Of a stretch of 64,000 nt of DNA, positions 38,369-46,046 are shown one piece after another. Every line of letters begins with the position of its first letter. Within the stretch, counting starts at the first letter, position 1. The notes beneath the pieces are model-generated. The model was not told where the DNA came from, did not search any database, and worked only from the letters and a program-made list of their open reading frames with translations. Source of the DNA: Casimicrobiaceae bacterium (GTDB lineage: Bacteria > Pseudomonadota > Gammaproteobacteria > Burkholderiales > Casimicrobiaceae); NCBI GenBank assembly GCA_026646885.1, contig JAPKHK010000012.1, positions 1 to 64,000 of the forward strand, given 5' to 3'. The translations under genes and the position numbers were made by a program.

Positions 38369-39085
38369 GTGAGTATTGGCACACCTCGAAGTGCCGATCT
38401 GCCCAGGCCGGTGCCCGCTATTTCGATCATCGTTCCGGTGCTCGATGAGGCGGAGGGTCTGCCGCGTTTTCTCGGCGCCCTGCGCGAGTGCCTGAACCCA
38501 GGCATAGAGGTGATTTTCGTCGATGGCGGCAGTGGCGACGACTCGCCTCGGTGCTTGCGTGAGCGTGGCTGGCGGGTGCGGGCAAGCGACCGCGGCCGAG
38601 CCTTGCAAATGAATACCGGCGCTGCGGCGGCCAACGGGGAGGTGCTGCTTTTCCTGCATGCCGATACGCTCCTACCGGTGGATTTTGCCGCGGCCATTGG
38701 GAAGGCCTTGGCCCGAGGCAAGGTCTGGGGCCGCTTCGATGTTCGCCTCGATGGGGACGGGTTGGCTTTGCGTCTGGTCGAAGGATTGATGAATTGGCGC
38801 TCGCGGCTCACTGGTATCGCAACCGGGGATCAAGCCCTGTTCGTGCAACGGGAGGCTTTTGCCGCAGTGGGCGGATTTCCGGCGCAGGCCTTGATGGAAG
38901 ACATCGAGATTTCGCGGCGCTTGAAGCGTCTTGGTGCGCCCGCGTGCCTCAAGCAAAAGGTCCTGACTTCGGCGCGGCGCTGGCGGACCCGCGGTCTCTG
39001 GCGCACCATATTCCTGATGTGGCGCCTGCGCTGGGACTATTGGCGTGGCGTGCCCGCGGCGAATCTCGCCAAACGTTATCGCTGA
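38369..39085 (+). CDS. Glycosyltransferase family 2, TIGR04283-like
   Basis: The 238-residue product has PAISIIVPVLDEAEGL, EVIFVDGGSGDDSP (nucleotide-sugar DxD-like site), LLFLHADTLLP and ATGDQALFVQREAF, the pattern of the small TIGR04283 GT2 group that accompanies arsS. I take the GTG at 38369 as the start because GGGGGG lies six bases upstream and family members begin just before the ISIIVPVLDE strand. The stop overlaps the next gene start (TGATG). Confidence 0.82.
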   Translation: MSIGTPRSADLPRPVPAISIIVPVLDEAEGLPRFLGALRECLNPGIEVIFVDGGSGDDSPRCLRERGWRVRASDRGRALQMNTGAAAANGEVLLFLHADTLLPVDFAAAIGKALARGKVWGRFDVRLDGDGLALRLVEGLMNWRSRLTGIATGDQALFVQREAFAAVGGFPAQALMEDIEISRRLKRLGAPACLKQKVLTSARRWRTRGLWRTIFLMWRLRWDYWRGVPAANLAKRYR

Positions 39086-39738
39086 TGGCGCGCATCATCG
39101 TCTTTGCCAAAGCGCCGCTGGCGGGTTTTGCCAAGACCCGGCTCGGCGGCGTTCTGGGTGAGGCCGGAGCGGCGCGACTGGCGCTACGCCTGCTGGAAGA
39201 TCGCCTGCACGACGCGCGCCTGGCCGGTGTGGGCAAGGTGGAGCTGTGCGCCACGCCCGGCCCGGCGGAATCGATCTGGCGCGACTTCGATCTTCCGCCC
39301 GTCGACCTTCAGAGCGACCAGGGCGAAGGCGACCTCGGGCAGCGCATGGCTCGCGCGGCGGAGCGGGCCTTGGCGCAAGGCGACGCGGTCTTGCTGGTGG
39401 GCAGCGATTGCCCGGCGCTCGATGCCGGTAAGCTCGGCGAGGCAGCGCGTGCCTTGGAGGCTCGCGATGCGGTGTTGGTGCCAGCCTTGGACGGTGGTTA
39501 TGTGCTGCTGGGTCTGCGGCGCTTCGATGCGAGTCTCTTCATCGACCTGCCCTGGGGTAGCGAAACCGTTGGCGCAATGACGCTGCAGCGACTGGCGGCG
39601 CTGGGCTGGCGCGTGCAACTGTTCGCGGCGCTGCCCGACATCGACCGACCGGAAGACCTGGCGTTTCTGCCCGAAAGTTACGCCGAGTTTCGGATGCCCT
39701 CGAGGCCCGTCAGGCAGGCGAAAAAACGACATAACTAA
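39085..39738 (+). CDS. TIGR04282-like nucleotide-sugar transferase
   Basis: The 217-residue product begins MARIIVFAKAPLAGFAKTRLG and includes VLLVGSDCPALDAGKL and ALDGGYVLLGL, the signature of the TIGR04282 (DUF2064) group of GT-A fold proteins linked with arsenosugar gene sets. It overlaps the preceding glycosyltransferase by one base, and the two usually travel together with arsS. The sugar donor and acceptor are not known. Confidence 0.85.
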   Translation: MARIIVFAKAPLAGFAKTRLGGVLGEAGAARLALRLLEDRLHDARLAGVGKVELCATPGPAESIWRDFDLPPVDLQSDQGEGDLGQRMARAAERALAQGDAVLLVGSDCPALDAGKLGEAARALEARDAVLVPALDGGYVLLGLRRFDASLFIDLPWGSETVGAMTLQRLAALGWRVQLFAALPDIDRPEDLAFLPESYAEFRMPSRPVRQAKKRHN

Positions 39739-39781
39739 AAAAGTGGTTGCATGATTTCGCCCCCTGGTTTAGAGTCGCGCC

Positions 39782-40153
39782 ATGGACCTCGAAAGAACCG
39801 CACGCTGTCTTGCCGAACTGGGCAATGTCGCCCGGTTGCGCATATTTTCCCTGCTCGTGCGGGCCGGGCACGACGGCATGACCATCACGGAAATCCGCCA
39901 GGCCCTCGATACCCCGGCCTCCACCTTGGCGCATCATCTGCGCGGCATGGTCGAGGTCGGGCTGGTGCGCCAGGAACGCCAAGGCCGGGAGGTGCGCTGC
40001 CGACCCGATTTCACCTTGATCGACGCTGCCTGGGCGCATTTTCGTTCGGAGTGTTGCCGGGGAGTCGCGCCCGTCGTCGCTTTCCCCCAAACGCGACGCA
40101 AGGATAGCCCCAGTGCGCTGAAACCCGCGGGCGCGACCAAGCGCAAACTCTGA
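39782..40153 (+). CDS. arsR: ArsR/SmtB-family metalloregulator
   Basis: The 123-residue winged-helix regulator has LAELGNVARLRIFSLLVRAG, the recognition helix TPASTLAHHLRGMVEVGLV and the wing RQGREVRCRP. A Cys pair at residues 91-92 (SECCRG) near the last helix matches the place where Acidithiobacillus-type ArsR binds As(III) through vicinal cysteines; a third candidate is Cys73. The context (ArsS before, ArsP-like permease after) supports arsenic or organoarsenical sensing. No operator was identified. Confidence 0.85.
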   Translation: MDLERTARCLAELGNVARLRIFSLLVRAGHDGMTITEIRQALDTPASTLAHHLRGMVEVGLVRQERQGREVRCRPDFTLIDAAWAHFRSECCRGVAPVVAFPQTRRKDSPSALKPAGATKRKL

Positions 40154-40273
40154 AAGCCTCGTTTCATGGACTTGGACATGCTCCCCAGTGCCTCTTTGGC
40201 GCCGATACAACCGGAAAGCCGGGTGTATAGGCGCGTTAAGCCCCTCCACCCCTCATACTCGAAAGGACTTCCG

Positions 40274-41338
40274 ATGAACATTCCCATCGCCACGGCCGCT
40301 CGGGCCCCTTTGAACGCCTTGGAGCGCTTACGCCGGATCGACAAAGCTTGGCTCGCGCTTTTGCTGCTGTTCATCGGAGTGGCCGTCTTCGATCTTCGGC
40401 AAAGTCTCGTTTCGCTGCACTTTTTCGCCGAGAACTTGCTGAATCTCACCCCCGTGTTGCTGCTCTCCGTGGCCCTCGCCGCGTACATCAAGGCGAGCAG
40501 CGCCGAGTCGCTCGTGGCCCATGCTTTCGTGGGCCGGGAAGGGCGCGCCATCATGTTTGCTTCCTTGGCCGGGGCGCTCTCACCCTTGTGCTCCTGCGGC
40601 GTGGTGCCGCTCATCGCGGGCTTGCTCGCGGGTGGCGTGCCCTTGGCGCCGGTCATGGCCTTCTGGCTGGCCTCACCGGTCATGGACCCGGCCATGTTCG
40701 TGCTCACCGCAGGTGCCATCGGCTTGGAGTTCGCCGTGGCCAAGACCCTGGCCGCCATCGCCATCGGGCTCTTGGGCGGTGGCATCACCATGCTCCTGAG
40801 TCGCTATTGGAGCTTTGCCGACACCTTGCGCGAGGAGCGTCGCCAGCGCGCTCCGGCTGGGGTGGAGGGCTGGGCCGCCGCGCGCGCCTCGCTCAACTGG
40901 CGTTTCTGGCGCGACCCGGCTCAACGCGCGGTGTTTCTGGACAACGCGTGGAGCCAGATCGCCAAACTTGCCGCGCTGATGGGCATCGCTTTCGTGCTCG
41001 AAAGCCTCATGCTCGCCTATGTGCCGGCCGGCACCATCGCCAAGCTCATGGGGGGCGACGGGTTCGCCGCCATTCCCGTGGCTGTGGCACTGGGCGTGCC
41101 GGCTTACCTCAACGGCGTGGCGGCCGTGCCGCTGGTGGGCGGGCTCATCGCCGAAGGCATGAACGCGGCTGTGGGGCTGGCTTTCATGGTGGCCGGCGGC
41201 GTCACCAGCATACCGGCGATGCTGGCGGTGTGGGCCTTGGTCAAGCCGCGCACCTTTGCCGTTTACCTCGGACTCGCGCTTTTGGGCGCACTTGCGGTAG
41301 GCTACGCTTACGCGGCCTTTCTCTTGATGGTGCCGTAA
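40274..41338 (+). CDS. ArsP-like permease (DUF318 family)
   Basis: The 354-residue membrane protein has about eight to ten helices and the family core SPLCSCGVVPLIAGLLAGGVP followed by SPVMDP; a second half carries GVPAYLNGVAAVPLVGGL. ArsP members export trivalent organoarsenicals and use the Cys pair in the CSC motif. Related proteins move other metals, so the arsenic assignment rests largely on the neighbouring arsR and arsS. ATG 40274 is chosen for the AAAGGA eight bases upstream. Confidence 0.82.
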   Translation: MNIPIATAARAPLNALERLRRIDKAWLALLLLFIGVAVFDLRQSLVSLHFFAENLLNLTPVLLLSVALAAYIKASSAESLVAHAFVGREGRAIMFASLAGALSPLCSCGVVPLIAGLLAGGVPLAPVMAFWLASPVMDPAMFVLTAGAIGLEFAVAKTLAAIAIGLLGGGITMLLSRYWSFADTLREERRQRAPAGVEGWAAARASLNWRFWRDPAQRAVFLDNAWSQIAKLAALMGIAFVLESLMLAYVPAGTIAKLMGGDGFAAIPVAVALGVPAYLNGVAAVPLVGGLIAEGMNAAVGLAFMVAGGVTSIPAMLAVWALVKPRTFAVYLGLALLGALAVGYAYAAFLLMVP

Positions 41339-41363
41339 CCAACGAACCAGGGAGCCTCGCCAC

Positions 41364-42275
41364 ATGGTTCTGCGAGAGTACGTCCGGCCGCCTTCGGCCA
41401 AAGCCTTCATGGCCCGGGCCTTGCTGCCCAAACGCCGGGCGCTCGTTTTGCCGCCCCTGGAACTGCGCCTTGGCCCGCTGGCGGTGCCGGAGCACGACTA
41501 TGCCGAATATCTGGCGCTCACTGGCTTGACGGATGGGCCGTTGCTGCCGATCAGCTGGCCGCAAGTGTGGGGTTTCCGCTTGCAAATGGCGCTGCTCACC
41601 GACCGCGCCTTTCCGCTGCCCATTTGGAGCGCGTTGCAAGTGCGCAATCGCCTGCTGCAATATGCCCCGCTGCCCCGTGCGGCACGTTATGGTCTGAGCG
41701 TCACTCCGGCGGCCTTGCGGCGTCTCGACAAAGGCGTGGAGGTCGATCTTCTGACCACGCTGCGCCAGGGCGATGCGCTCACCTGGCAAAGTGTCACCAC
41801 CTTCTATTGGCGCGGTCACAAAGGGCAAGCCGCGCTGCCCAACGGCGCAGCTCCGTCGCGCCCGACACCAGCCGAGGCTTCGCAACCCGCCGCGCTCGAA
41901 GCGGCCAGTCCCGGCGTCGTCGGTGCAGCTCTGGCCCAATGGGGGAGCGGCTTCGGCGCCGGCTGGCGTTTTGGCGGGCTCACCGGTGACTATAACGGCA
42001 TCCACTGGAACGACCGCTACGCCCGGGTCTTTGGTTTCAAGCGCGCCTTTCATCACCCACCGCGCGTCGCCGGGCAGTGTCTCGCCCACCTCGGCGTCGT
42101 TCGCGAGGCGCCGCAACAGAGCCTGGACTTGTGGATCAAAGGGCCGGTTTTCTACCGCAGCCAACTCGAACTCCTCGCTTGTGAAGAAGCCGGTGCCCGG
42201 ATCTTTGGGCTGCATGTCGATGGTGACTCCCGACCCGCGCTGGTGGGACGTTGGCGGGCTGACACAGGCGCTTGA
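41364..42275 (+). CDS. MaoC-like acyl dehydratase
   Basis: The 303-residue product has a C-terminal hotdog domain with the MaoC hydratase signature GDYNGIHWNDRYARVFGFKR followed by AFHHPPRVAGQC, and an N-terminal half that resembles a degenerate second hotdog (about 40-150). Such double-hotdog proteins hydrate enoyl-CoA or enoyl-ACP. It lies 25 bases after the ArsP-like gene but is unrelated to arsenic; GGGAG precedes the start. A terminator follows. Confidence 0.82.
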   Translation: MVLREYVRPPSAKAFMARALLPKRRALVLPPLELRLGPLAVPEHDYAEYLALTGLTDGPLLPISWPQVWGFRLQMALLTDRAFPLPIWSALQVRNRLLQYAPLPRAARYGLSVTPAALRRLDKGVEVDLLTTLRQGDALTWQSVTTFYWRGHKGQAALPNGAAPSRPTPAEASQPAALEAASPGVVGAALAQWGSGFGAGWRFGGLTGDYNGIHWNDRYARVFGFKRAFHHPPRVAGQCLAHLGVVREAPQQSLDLWIKGPVFYRSQLELLACEEAGARIFGLHVDGDSRPALVGRWRADTGA

Positions 42276-42300
42276 CGCCCGAAGCGCTATCGGCAACCAT

Positions 42301-42336
42301 AACGCCGCCGCCCTTAGAGGCGGCGTTTTCTTTTTG
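42301..42336 (+). terminator. Rho-independent terminator after maoC-like gene
   Basis: AACGCCGCC (42301-42309) pairs perfectly with GGCGGCGTT (42319-42327), loop of nine, then TTTCTTTTT. Confidence 0.92.
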
Positions 42337-42360
42337 ATTCATTCCGCGCTGAGGTGACGC

Positions 42361-44367
42361 TTGAAAGTGAATCGTGAGGGTTTGCGAATTCTAGGTCTAT
42401 GTGGCTTCGTCTTGCTGGGCGCTTGTGCCTCGCCCGCTAATGTCGTCGAAGGCGGCTTTTTGAGACCCAATGCCAATCTGGTCGTCGAGGGCGTGCCGCC
42501 GATTCCGATCGCACTGGCGCGCGCGGTGGAGAAATACACCGATTTTCGCGGCCACAACTTCGTGGCCTGGCACCCGGTGAAACGTGAGATGGTCGTTGCG
42601 CATCGCAAGGCGGGTGCCAACACCTCACAGCTTTTTCGGCTCGCTACTCCCATGGGGGAGCTCGAAACCCTGACCGAGAGCCCCGACCCCGTTACCGAAG
42701 CGAGCTACGAGCCGCTCACTGGGAAATACTTGGTATTCGAGCGTTCCAGCGGCGGCAACGAAGTCAACCAGCTCTATCGCCTCGACCTCGACACCCGCAA
42801 AGTGACGCTGCTCACCGACCCCGACGAGCGCCACGACCACCTGGGTTGGTTGCACCACAAGGCCGTGGCCATCGTCGCCTCGGTGCCTATTGACCGCACC
42901 GCCAAGAGCGGTACCCGCGCGAGTATCAACACCACGCTGTGGCTTCTTGACCCGGAGAACCCCGCGCAAAAGAAAAAGCTTGGCGAGCTGCCCGGCCCCG
43001 GCTGGTTTGGCGGTTCGGTTTCGTATGATGACAAGAAGCTCGCGCTCATTCGTTATCTTTCCGCCAACGAATCGCAGATCTGGGTGCTGGACCTCGCCAG
43101 CGGCGAGCGCCAGCAGCTCCTGCCGGCGGGTGGCGGCAAAGAAAAGGCAAGTTATTATCCCGGGCCTTTCCGCACAGATGGCAGCGGCTTGTTCGTGGTG
43201 AGCGACCGCGCCTCGGAGTTTCGGGAGATGATGCTCTACGATTTTGCCAAACAGAGCTTCACGCGCATCACCGGCCACATTCCCTGGGATGTGAGCGGGG
43301 GCACGGCCACCGAGGATGACCGACTCTTCGCCCTGCAAACCAACGAAGACGGCCGCTACGTGCTGCGCCTTTTCGACGGCGCCACGCTCAAAGAAAAACC
43401 TTCGCCCAACATTCCCTCGGGCAATATCGGTGGCACGCGCTTTCACAAGCGCACCACCGAGCTGATGTTTTCGCTCAACAGCGCGCGCGGCCCGAGTGAG
43501 ATCTATTCGCTCAACCCGGATAGCGGCAGAGTGGAACAGTGGACGCGCGCCTACTCCCCGCGCGACATCGACGTGGCGAGCTTCTCGGAGCAGAAAGTGG
43601 TGCGCTGGCCAAGCTTTGACGGGCGGCAGATTTCCGGTTTGCTTACTATGCCCCCGAAGCGCTTTTCAGGCAAACGGCCGGTGCTGGTTCTCATCCACGG
43701 TGGACCGGAAGGGCAGGCCACCATTGGTTTTCTGGCGCGCTACCAGTATTACCTCCAGGAGCTGGGTATTGCGCTGATTCAGCCCAATGTGCGCGGCTCG
43801 ACGGGTTTTGGCAAAACCTTCATGACCCTCGACAATGGCCGTTTGCGTGAAGATTCGGTCAAGGACATCGGCGCTCTGTTTGACTGGATAGCGCGGCAAC
43901 CCGATCTCGACGCCGCACGCGTGCTGGTGGCGGGCGGCAGCTATGGCGGTTACATGAGCTTGGCGGTGGCGACGCATTACGCCGACCGCATCGCCGGTGC
44001 CATCGACGTAGTAGGGATTTCGCATTTCGTCACCTTCCTGGAAAGCACCGAAAGCTATCGGCGCGACTTGCGCCGTGTGGAATATGGCGACGAGCGTGAC
44101 GCCGACATGCGTGCCTTTCTCGAGCGCATTTCGCCGCTCACCAATGCACACAAAATCAAGAAACCGCTACTCGTGGTGCAAGGCAAGAACGACCCGCGCG
44201 TGCCCTACACCGAAGCCGAACAAATCGTCGCCAAAGCCCGTGCGAACGGTACGCCGGTGTGGTACTTGCGCGCCGATAACGAAGGCCACGGCTTCGCGCG
44301 CAAGGAGAACGCCGACTTCCAGCTCTACACCACCATTCTGTTCATGCAGCAGACTTTGCTGCGCTGA
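42361..44367 (+). CDS. S9-family prolyl oligopeptidase-like lipoprotein
   Basis: The 668-residue protein has a lipoprotein signal (LCGFVLLGAC, lipidated Cys at LGAC), a beta-propeller region (about 60-400, repeats such as QLYRLDLDTRKVTLLTDPDE and QIWVLDLASGERQQLL) and a C-terminal alpha/beta-hydrolase peptidase domain with GGSYGGYM (catalytic Ser), NDPRVPY (Asp) and EGHGF (His). The start is TTG 42361, six bases after GAGG; a GTG two codons on is possible. An exported serine peptidase is likely. A second S9 peptidase lies at 57.7 kb. Confidence 0.9.
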   Translation: MKVNREGLRILGLCGFVLLGACASPANVVEGGFLRPNANLVVEGVPPIPIALARAVEKYTDFRGHNFVAWHPVKREMVVAHRKAGANTSQLFRLATPMGELETLTESPDPVTEASYEPLTGKYLVFERSSGGNEVNQLYRLDLDTRKVTLLTDPDERHDHLGWLHHKAVAIVASVPIDRTAKSGTRASINTTLWLLDPENPAQKKKLGELPGPGWFGGSVSYDDKKLALIRYLSANESQIWVLDLASGERQQLLPAGGGKEKASYYPGPFRTDGSGLFVVSDRASEFREMMLYDFAKQSFTRITGHIPWDVSGGTATEDDRLFALQTNEDGRYVLRLFDGATLKEKPSPNIPSGNIGGTRFHKRTTELMFSLNSARGPSEIYSLNPDSGRVEQWTRAYSPRDIDVASFSEQKVVRWPSFDGRQISGLLTMPPKRFSGKRPVLVLIHGGPEGQATIGFLARYQYYLQELGIALIQPNVRGSTGFGKTFMTLDNGRLREDSVKDIGALFDWIARQPDLDAARVLVAGGSYGGYMSLAVATHYADRIAGAIDVVGISHFVTFLESTESYRRDLRRVEYGDERDADMRAFLERISPLTNAHKIKKPLLVVQGKNDPRVPYTEAEQIVAKARANGTPVWYLRADNEGHGFARKENADFQLYTTILFMQQTLLR

Positions 44368-44375
44368 AGGGGCGA

Positions 44376-44403
44376 GGCGGCTCGTCGCAAGCGACGAGCC
44401 GCC
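44376..44403. repeat. Perfect 13-bp inverted repeat
   Basis: GGCGGCTCGTCGC (44376-44388) and its exact complement GCGACGAGCCGCC (44391-44403) are separated by AA. It lies eight bases past the S9 peptidase stop. It may act as an mRNA 3' hairpin but has no T-run, so it is not a typical intrinsic terminator. Confidence 0.8.
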
Positions 44404-44469
44404 CATGCGTTTCGTTGCCTCGCAGGCACCGCCGTGCCACGGAAGACACGGCAGATCGCGGGGCGGGGC

Positions 44470-44714
44470 TTGAACCTAGAAGCAGCAGTTGGCCGTTTTG
44501 TTCAGTTGGAAAGTGCATGAGGAAGAAAGAGTATCGGTCGTTTTCCGCGCTCACCGTTTGGCTAGGCCGCTCCGCAGCGTACAGCGCGCACCGGACTTGG
44601 CGATGCGGCGCTGCCAATCCTCGCGAGGTGTTCAACCTCGCTGCGGTTTGCGCCTTGCCTCGCCTGCGCCGGCACGCACTCTGCGCTGCGTCCAACTGCC
44701 GCTTCTAGGTTGAA
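44470..44714. mobile_element. Candidate MITE-like element with 22-26-bp inverted ends
   Basis: TTGAACCTAGAAGCAGCAGTTG at 44470-44491 is matched in reverse complement by 44693-44714 with two mismatches in 22; the match extends inward to about 26 with one more. The 245-bp segment between has no gene with a recognisable product. No target-site duplication is obvious. Size and structure fit a non-autonomous element or a large hairpin repeat. Confidence 0.5.
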
Positions 44715-45072
44715 TGCGGGTTGGCGAACGGCCTGGAAGTCCAGCGTGGCGCGTTCTTTTGGGTAACTGCCCCTGCTCAGCAGACTGGATTGGTTCTTCG
44801 TCGGCCTTCGTCAATGGATCAAAAACGCCGTTGAGGCTGACAACGCGGGAGCATTCAGCGGAGGCTTGAGAAAACCGGCAGCAGTCTGCTTGTGGCCATG
44901 GCGAAATCAAACTCAGGAGGTTGTTCAAAGTGGGCGCGCACGTTGGAGGCGCCACCGAATGCGAAAGGCAGGCCGTTCAGCTTCGTCACCCGCCTTCGGG
45001 ACAAGCCTTCCGAGTCCCCCTTTGATGGATTCCGCCACGAACCGGAATGAGGGTCGCCTTTGGCGCGACGAC

Positions 45073-45843
45073 CTACCGCCACCGTTTCTTGCGCCGATAA
45101 CGTTTGAATCCTTTGACCGATTCTTCGGTGGCTACACCGAGGTAGAACTCCTGCACGTCCGGATCGGCGGCGACTTCTTCGGCGCTGCCTTCCAAGACGA
45201 AGCGGCCGCGCTCCATGACCAGCGCGCGGCTGGCGACGGAGAGCGCCATGCGGGCGTTTTGTTCGACCAGCAGAATGGTGACGCCGTCGCCGTTGATGCT
45301 CTCGAGAATGTCGAAAATTTCCTGCACCAAGAGGGGCGACAAGCCCAGCGAAGGTTCGTCGAGGAGCAAGAGGCGCGGCCGGCTCATCAGTGCGCGGCCG
45401 ATGGCGAGCATTTGCTGCTCACCGCCGGAAAGCGTACCTGCCCATTGTTCGCGCCTTTCCAAGAGGCGCGGGAAATAACGGAAGATGCGTTCGAGATCAT
45501 CGCCGATCGCGTCGCGCCGCGCGTAGGCGCCGATCTTGAGGTTTTCCATCACCGTGAGCTCACGGAAGACTTCGCGCCCTTCGGGTACGTAGGCAATGCC
45601 GCGGCGGGCAATGTCTTCGGTTTCGCGGCCATGGATGGGCTGGCCGTCGAAAAAGATTTCGCCTTTATCGGGTTGGTCTTCCAACAAACCCATCACCGTT
45701 TTCAGGAGCGTGGTTTTGCCCGCGCCGTTGGCGCCCAGCAAAGCCACGATGCCGCCGGCTTGCACTTCCAGCGACGCGCCCCGCAGCGCCTGGATGAGGC
45801 CGTAGTAGGTGTCGACGTTCTCGACGCGCAGCAGGGAAGTCAT
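45073..45843 (-). CDS. livF: Branched-chain amino acid-type ABC transporter ATPase LivF
   Basis: The 256-residue ATPase has Walker A GANGAGKTT, the Q-loop region, the ABC signature LSGGEQQMLAIGRALMSRP, Walker B LLLLDEPSLGL and the LivF-type tail FVLEGSAEEVAADPDVQEFYLG. It is the last gene of the minus-strand liv cluster, separated from livG by 203 bases that contain two repeat copies. The C terminus is basic (KRYRRKKRW). Confidence 0.93.
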   Translation of the reverse strand: MTSLLRVENVDTYYGLIQALRGASLEVQAGGIVALLGANGAGKTTLLKTVMGLLEDQPDKGEIFFDGQPIHGRETEDIARRGIAYVPEGREVFRELTVMENLKIGAYARRDAIGDDLERIFRYFPRLLERREQWAGTLSGGEQQMLAIGRALMSRPRLLLLDEPSLGLSPLLVQEIFDILESINGDGVTILLVEQNARMALSVASRALVMERGRFVLEGSAEEVAADPDVQEFYLGVATEESVKGFKRYRRKKRWR

Positions 45844-45851
45844 TCAGGAAC

Positions 45852-45945
45852 CCTCCCCCCCGCCCCCTCCCCGGGGGAGGGGGTGATAACGGTTCGCGGG
45901 CTGAGCCCGCTCCGGTTCATGGCTTGCGCTCCCTTCGGGCGGCCG
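45852..45945 (-). repeat. Dispersed intergenic palindromic repeat, copy B
   Basis: On the minus strand this copy matches copy A at 1.05 kb over most of its length: GGCCGCCCGAAGGGAGCGCA, then GCCATGAACCGGAGCGGGC, TCAGCCCGCGAACC and a CACCCCCTCCCC hairpin. It includes the near-perfect palindrome CCCCCTCCCC/GGGGGAGGGGG around 45864-45883. It lies between livG and livF. Confidence 0.8.
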
Positions 45946-45962
45946 GGCGGGAGCGCGTGGAA

Positions 45963-46005
45963 CCCTCCCCCCGCCCCCTCCCCGGGGGAGGGGGTGATAA
46001 CGGTT
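45963..46005 (-). repeat. Dispersed intergenic palindromic repeat, copy C (partial)
   Basis: A second copy of the CCCTCCCC...GGGGAGGGGGTGATAACGGTT segment, identical to copy B over about 40 bases, then diverging. Copies B and C sit in the same orientation about 100 bases apart, giving two strong hairpins in the livG-livF intergenic RNA. Confidence 0.8.
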
Positions 46006-46046
46006 GATCGCTGGCGCGGCTCCGGTTCGCTGCACGCGCCCCACGC

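Larger units (their letters stand above)
44368..45072. other. 705-base region without a credible gene
   Basis: After the S9 peptidase stop comes a perfect 13-bp hairpin (44376-44388 / 44391-44403) with no T-run. A 245-bp segment bounded by inverted repeats (44470-44714) follows, then about 350 bases to the livF stop in which I see only short frames without ribosome-binding sites or family motifs. Composition is less regular than in neighbouring genes. This looks like accumulated repeat or remnant DNA. Confidence 0.6.

Noticed and set aside
36949-38811. 620-codon minus-strand frame opposite the redox protein and arsS
   Set aside because: It spans several well-supported plus-strand genes and has no recognisable motif or ribosome-binding site.
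44898-45050. 50-codon plus-strand frame (MAKSNSGGC...) before livF
   Set aside because: No ribosome-binding site, no family, and it lies in remnant-like DNA that can be read equally well on the minus strand.
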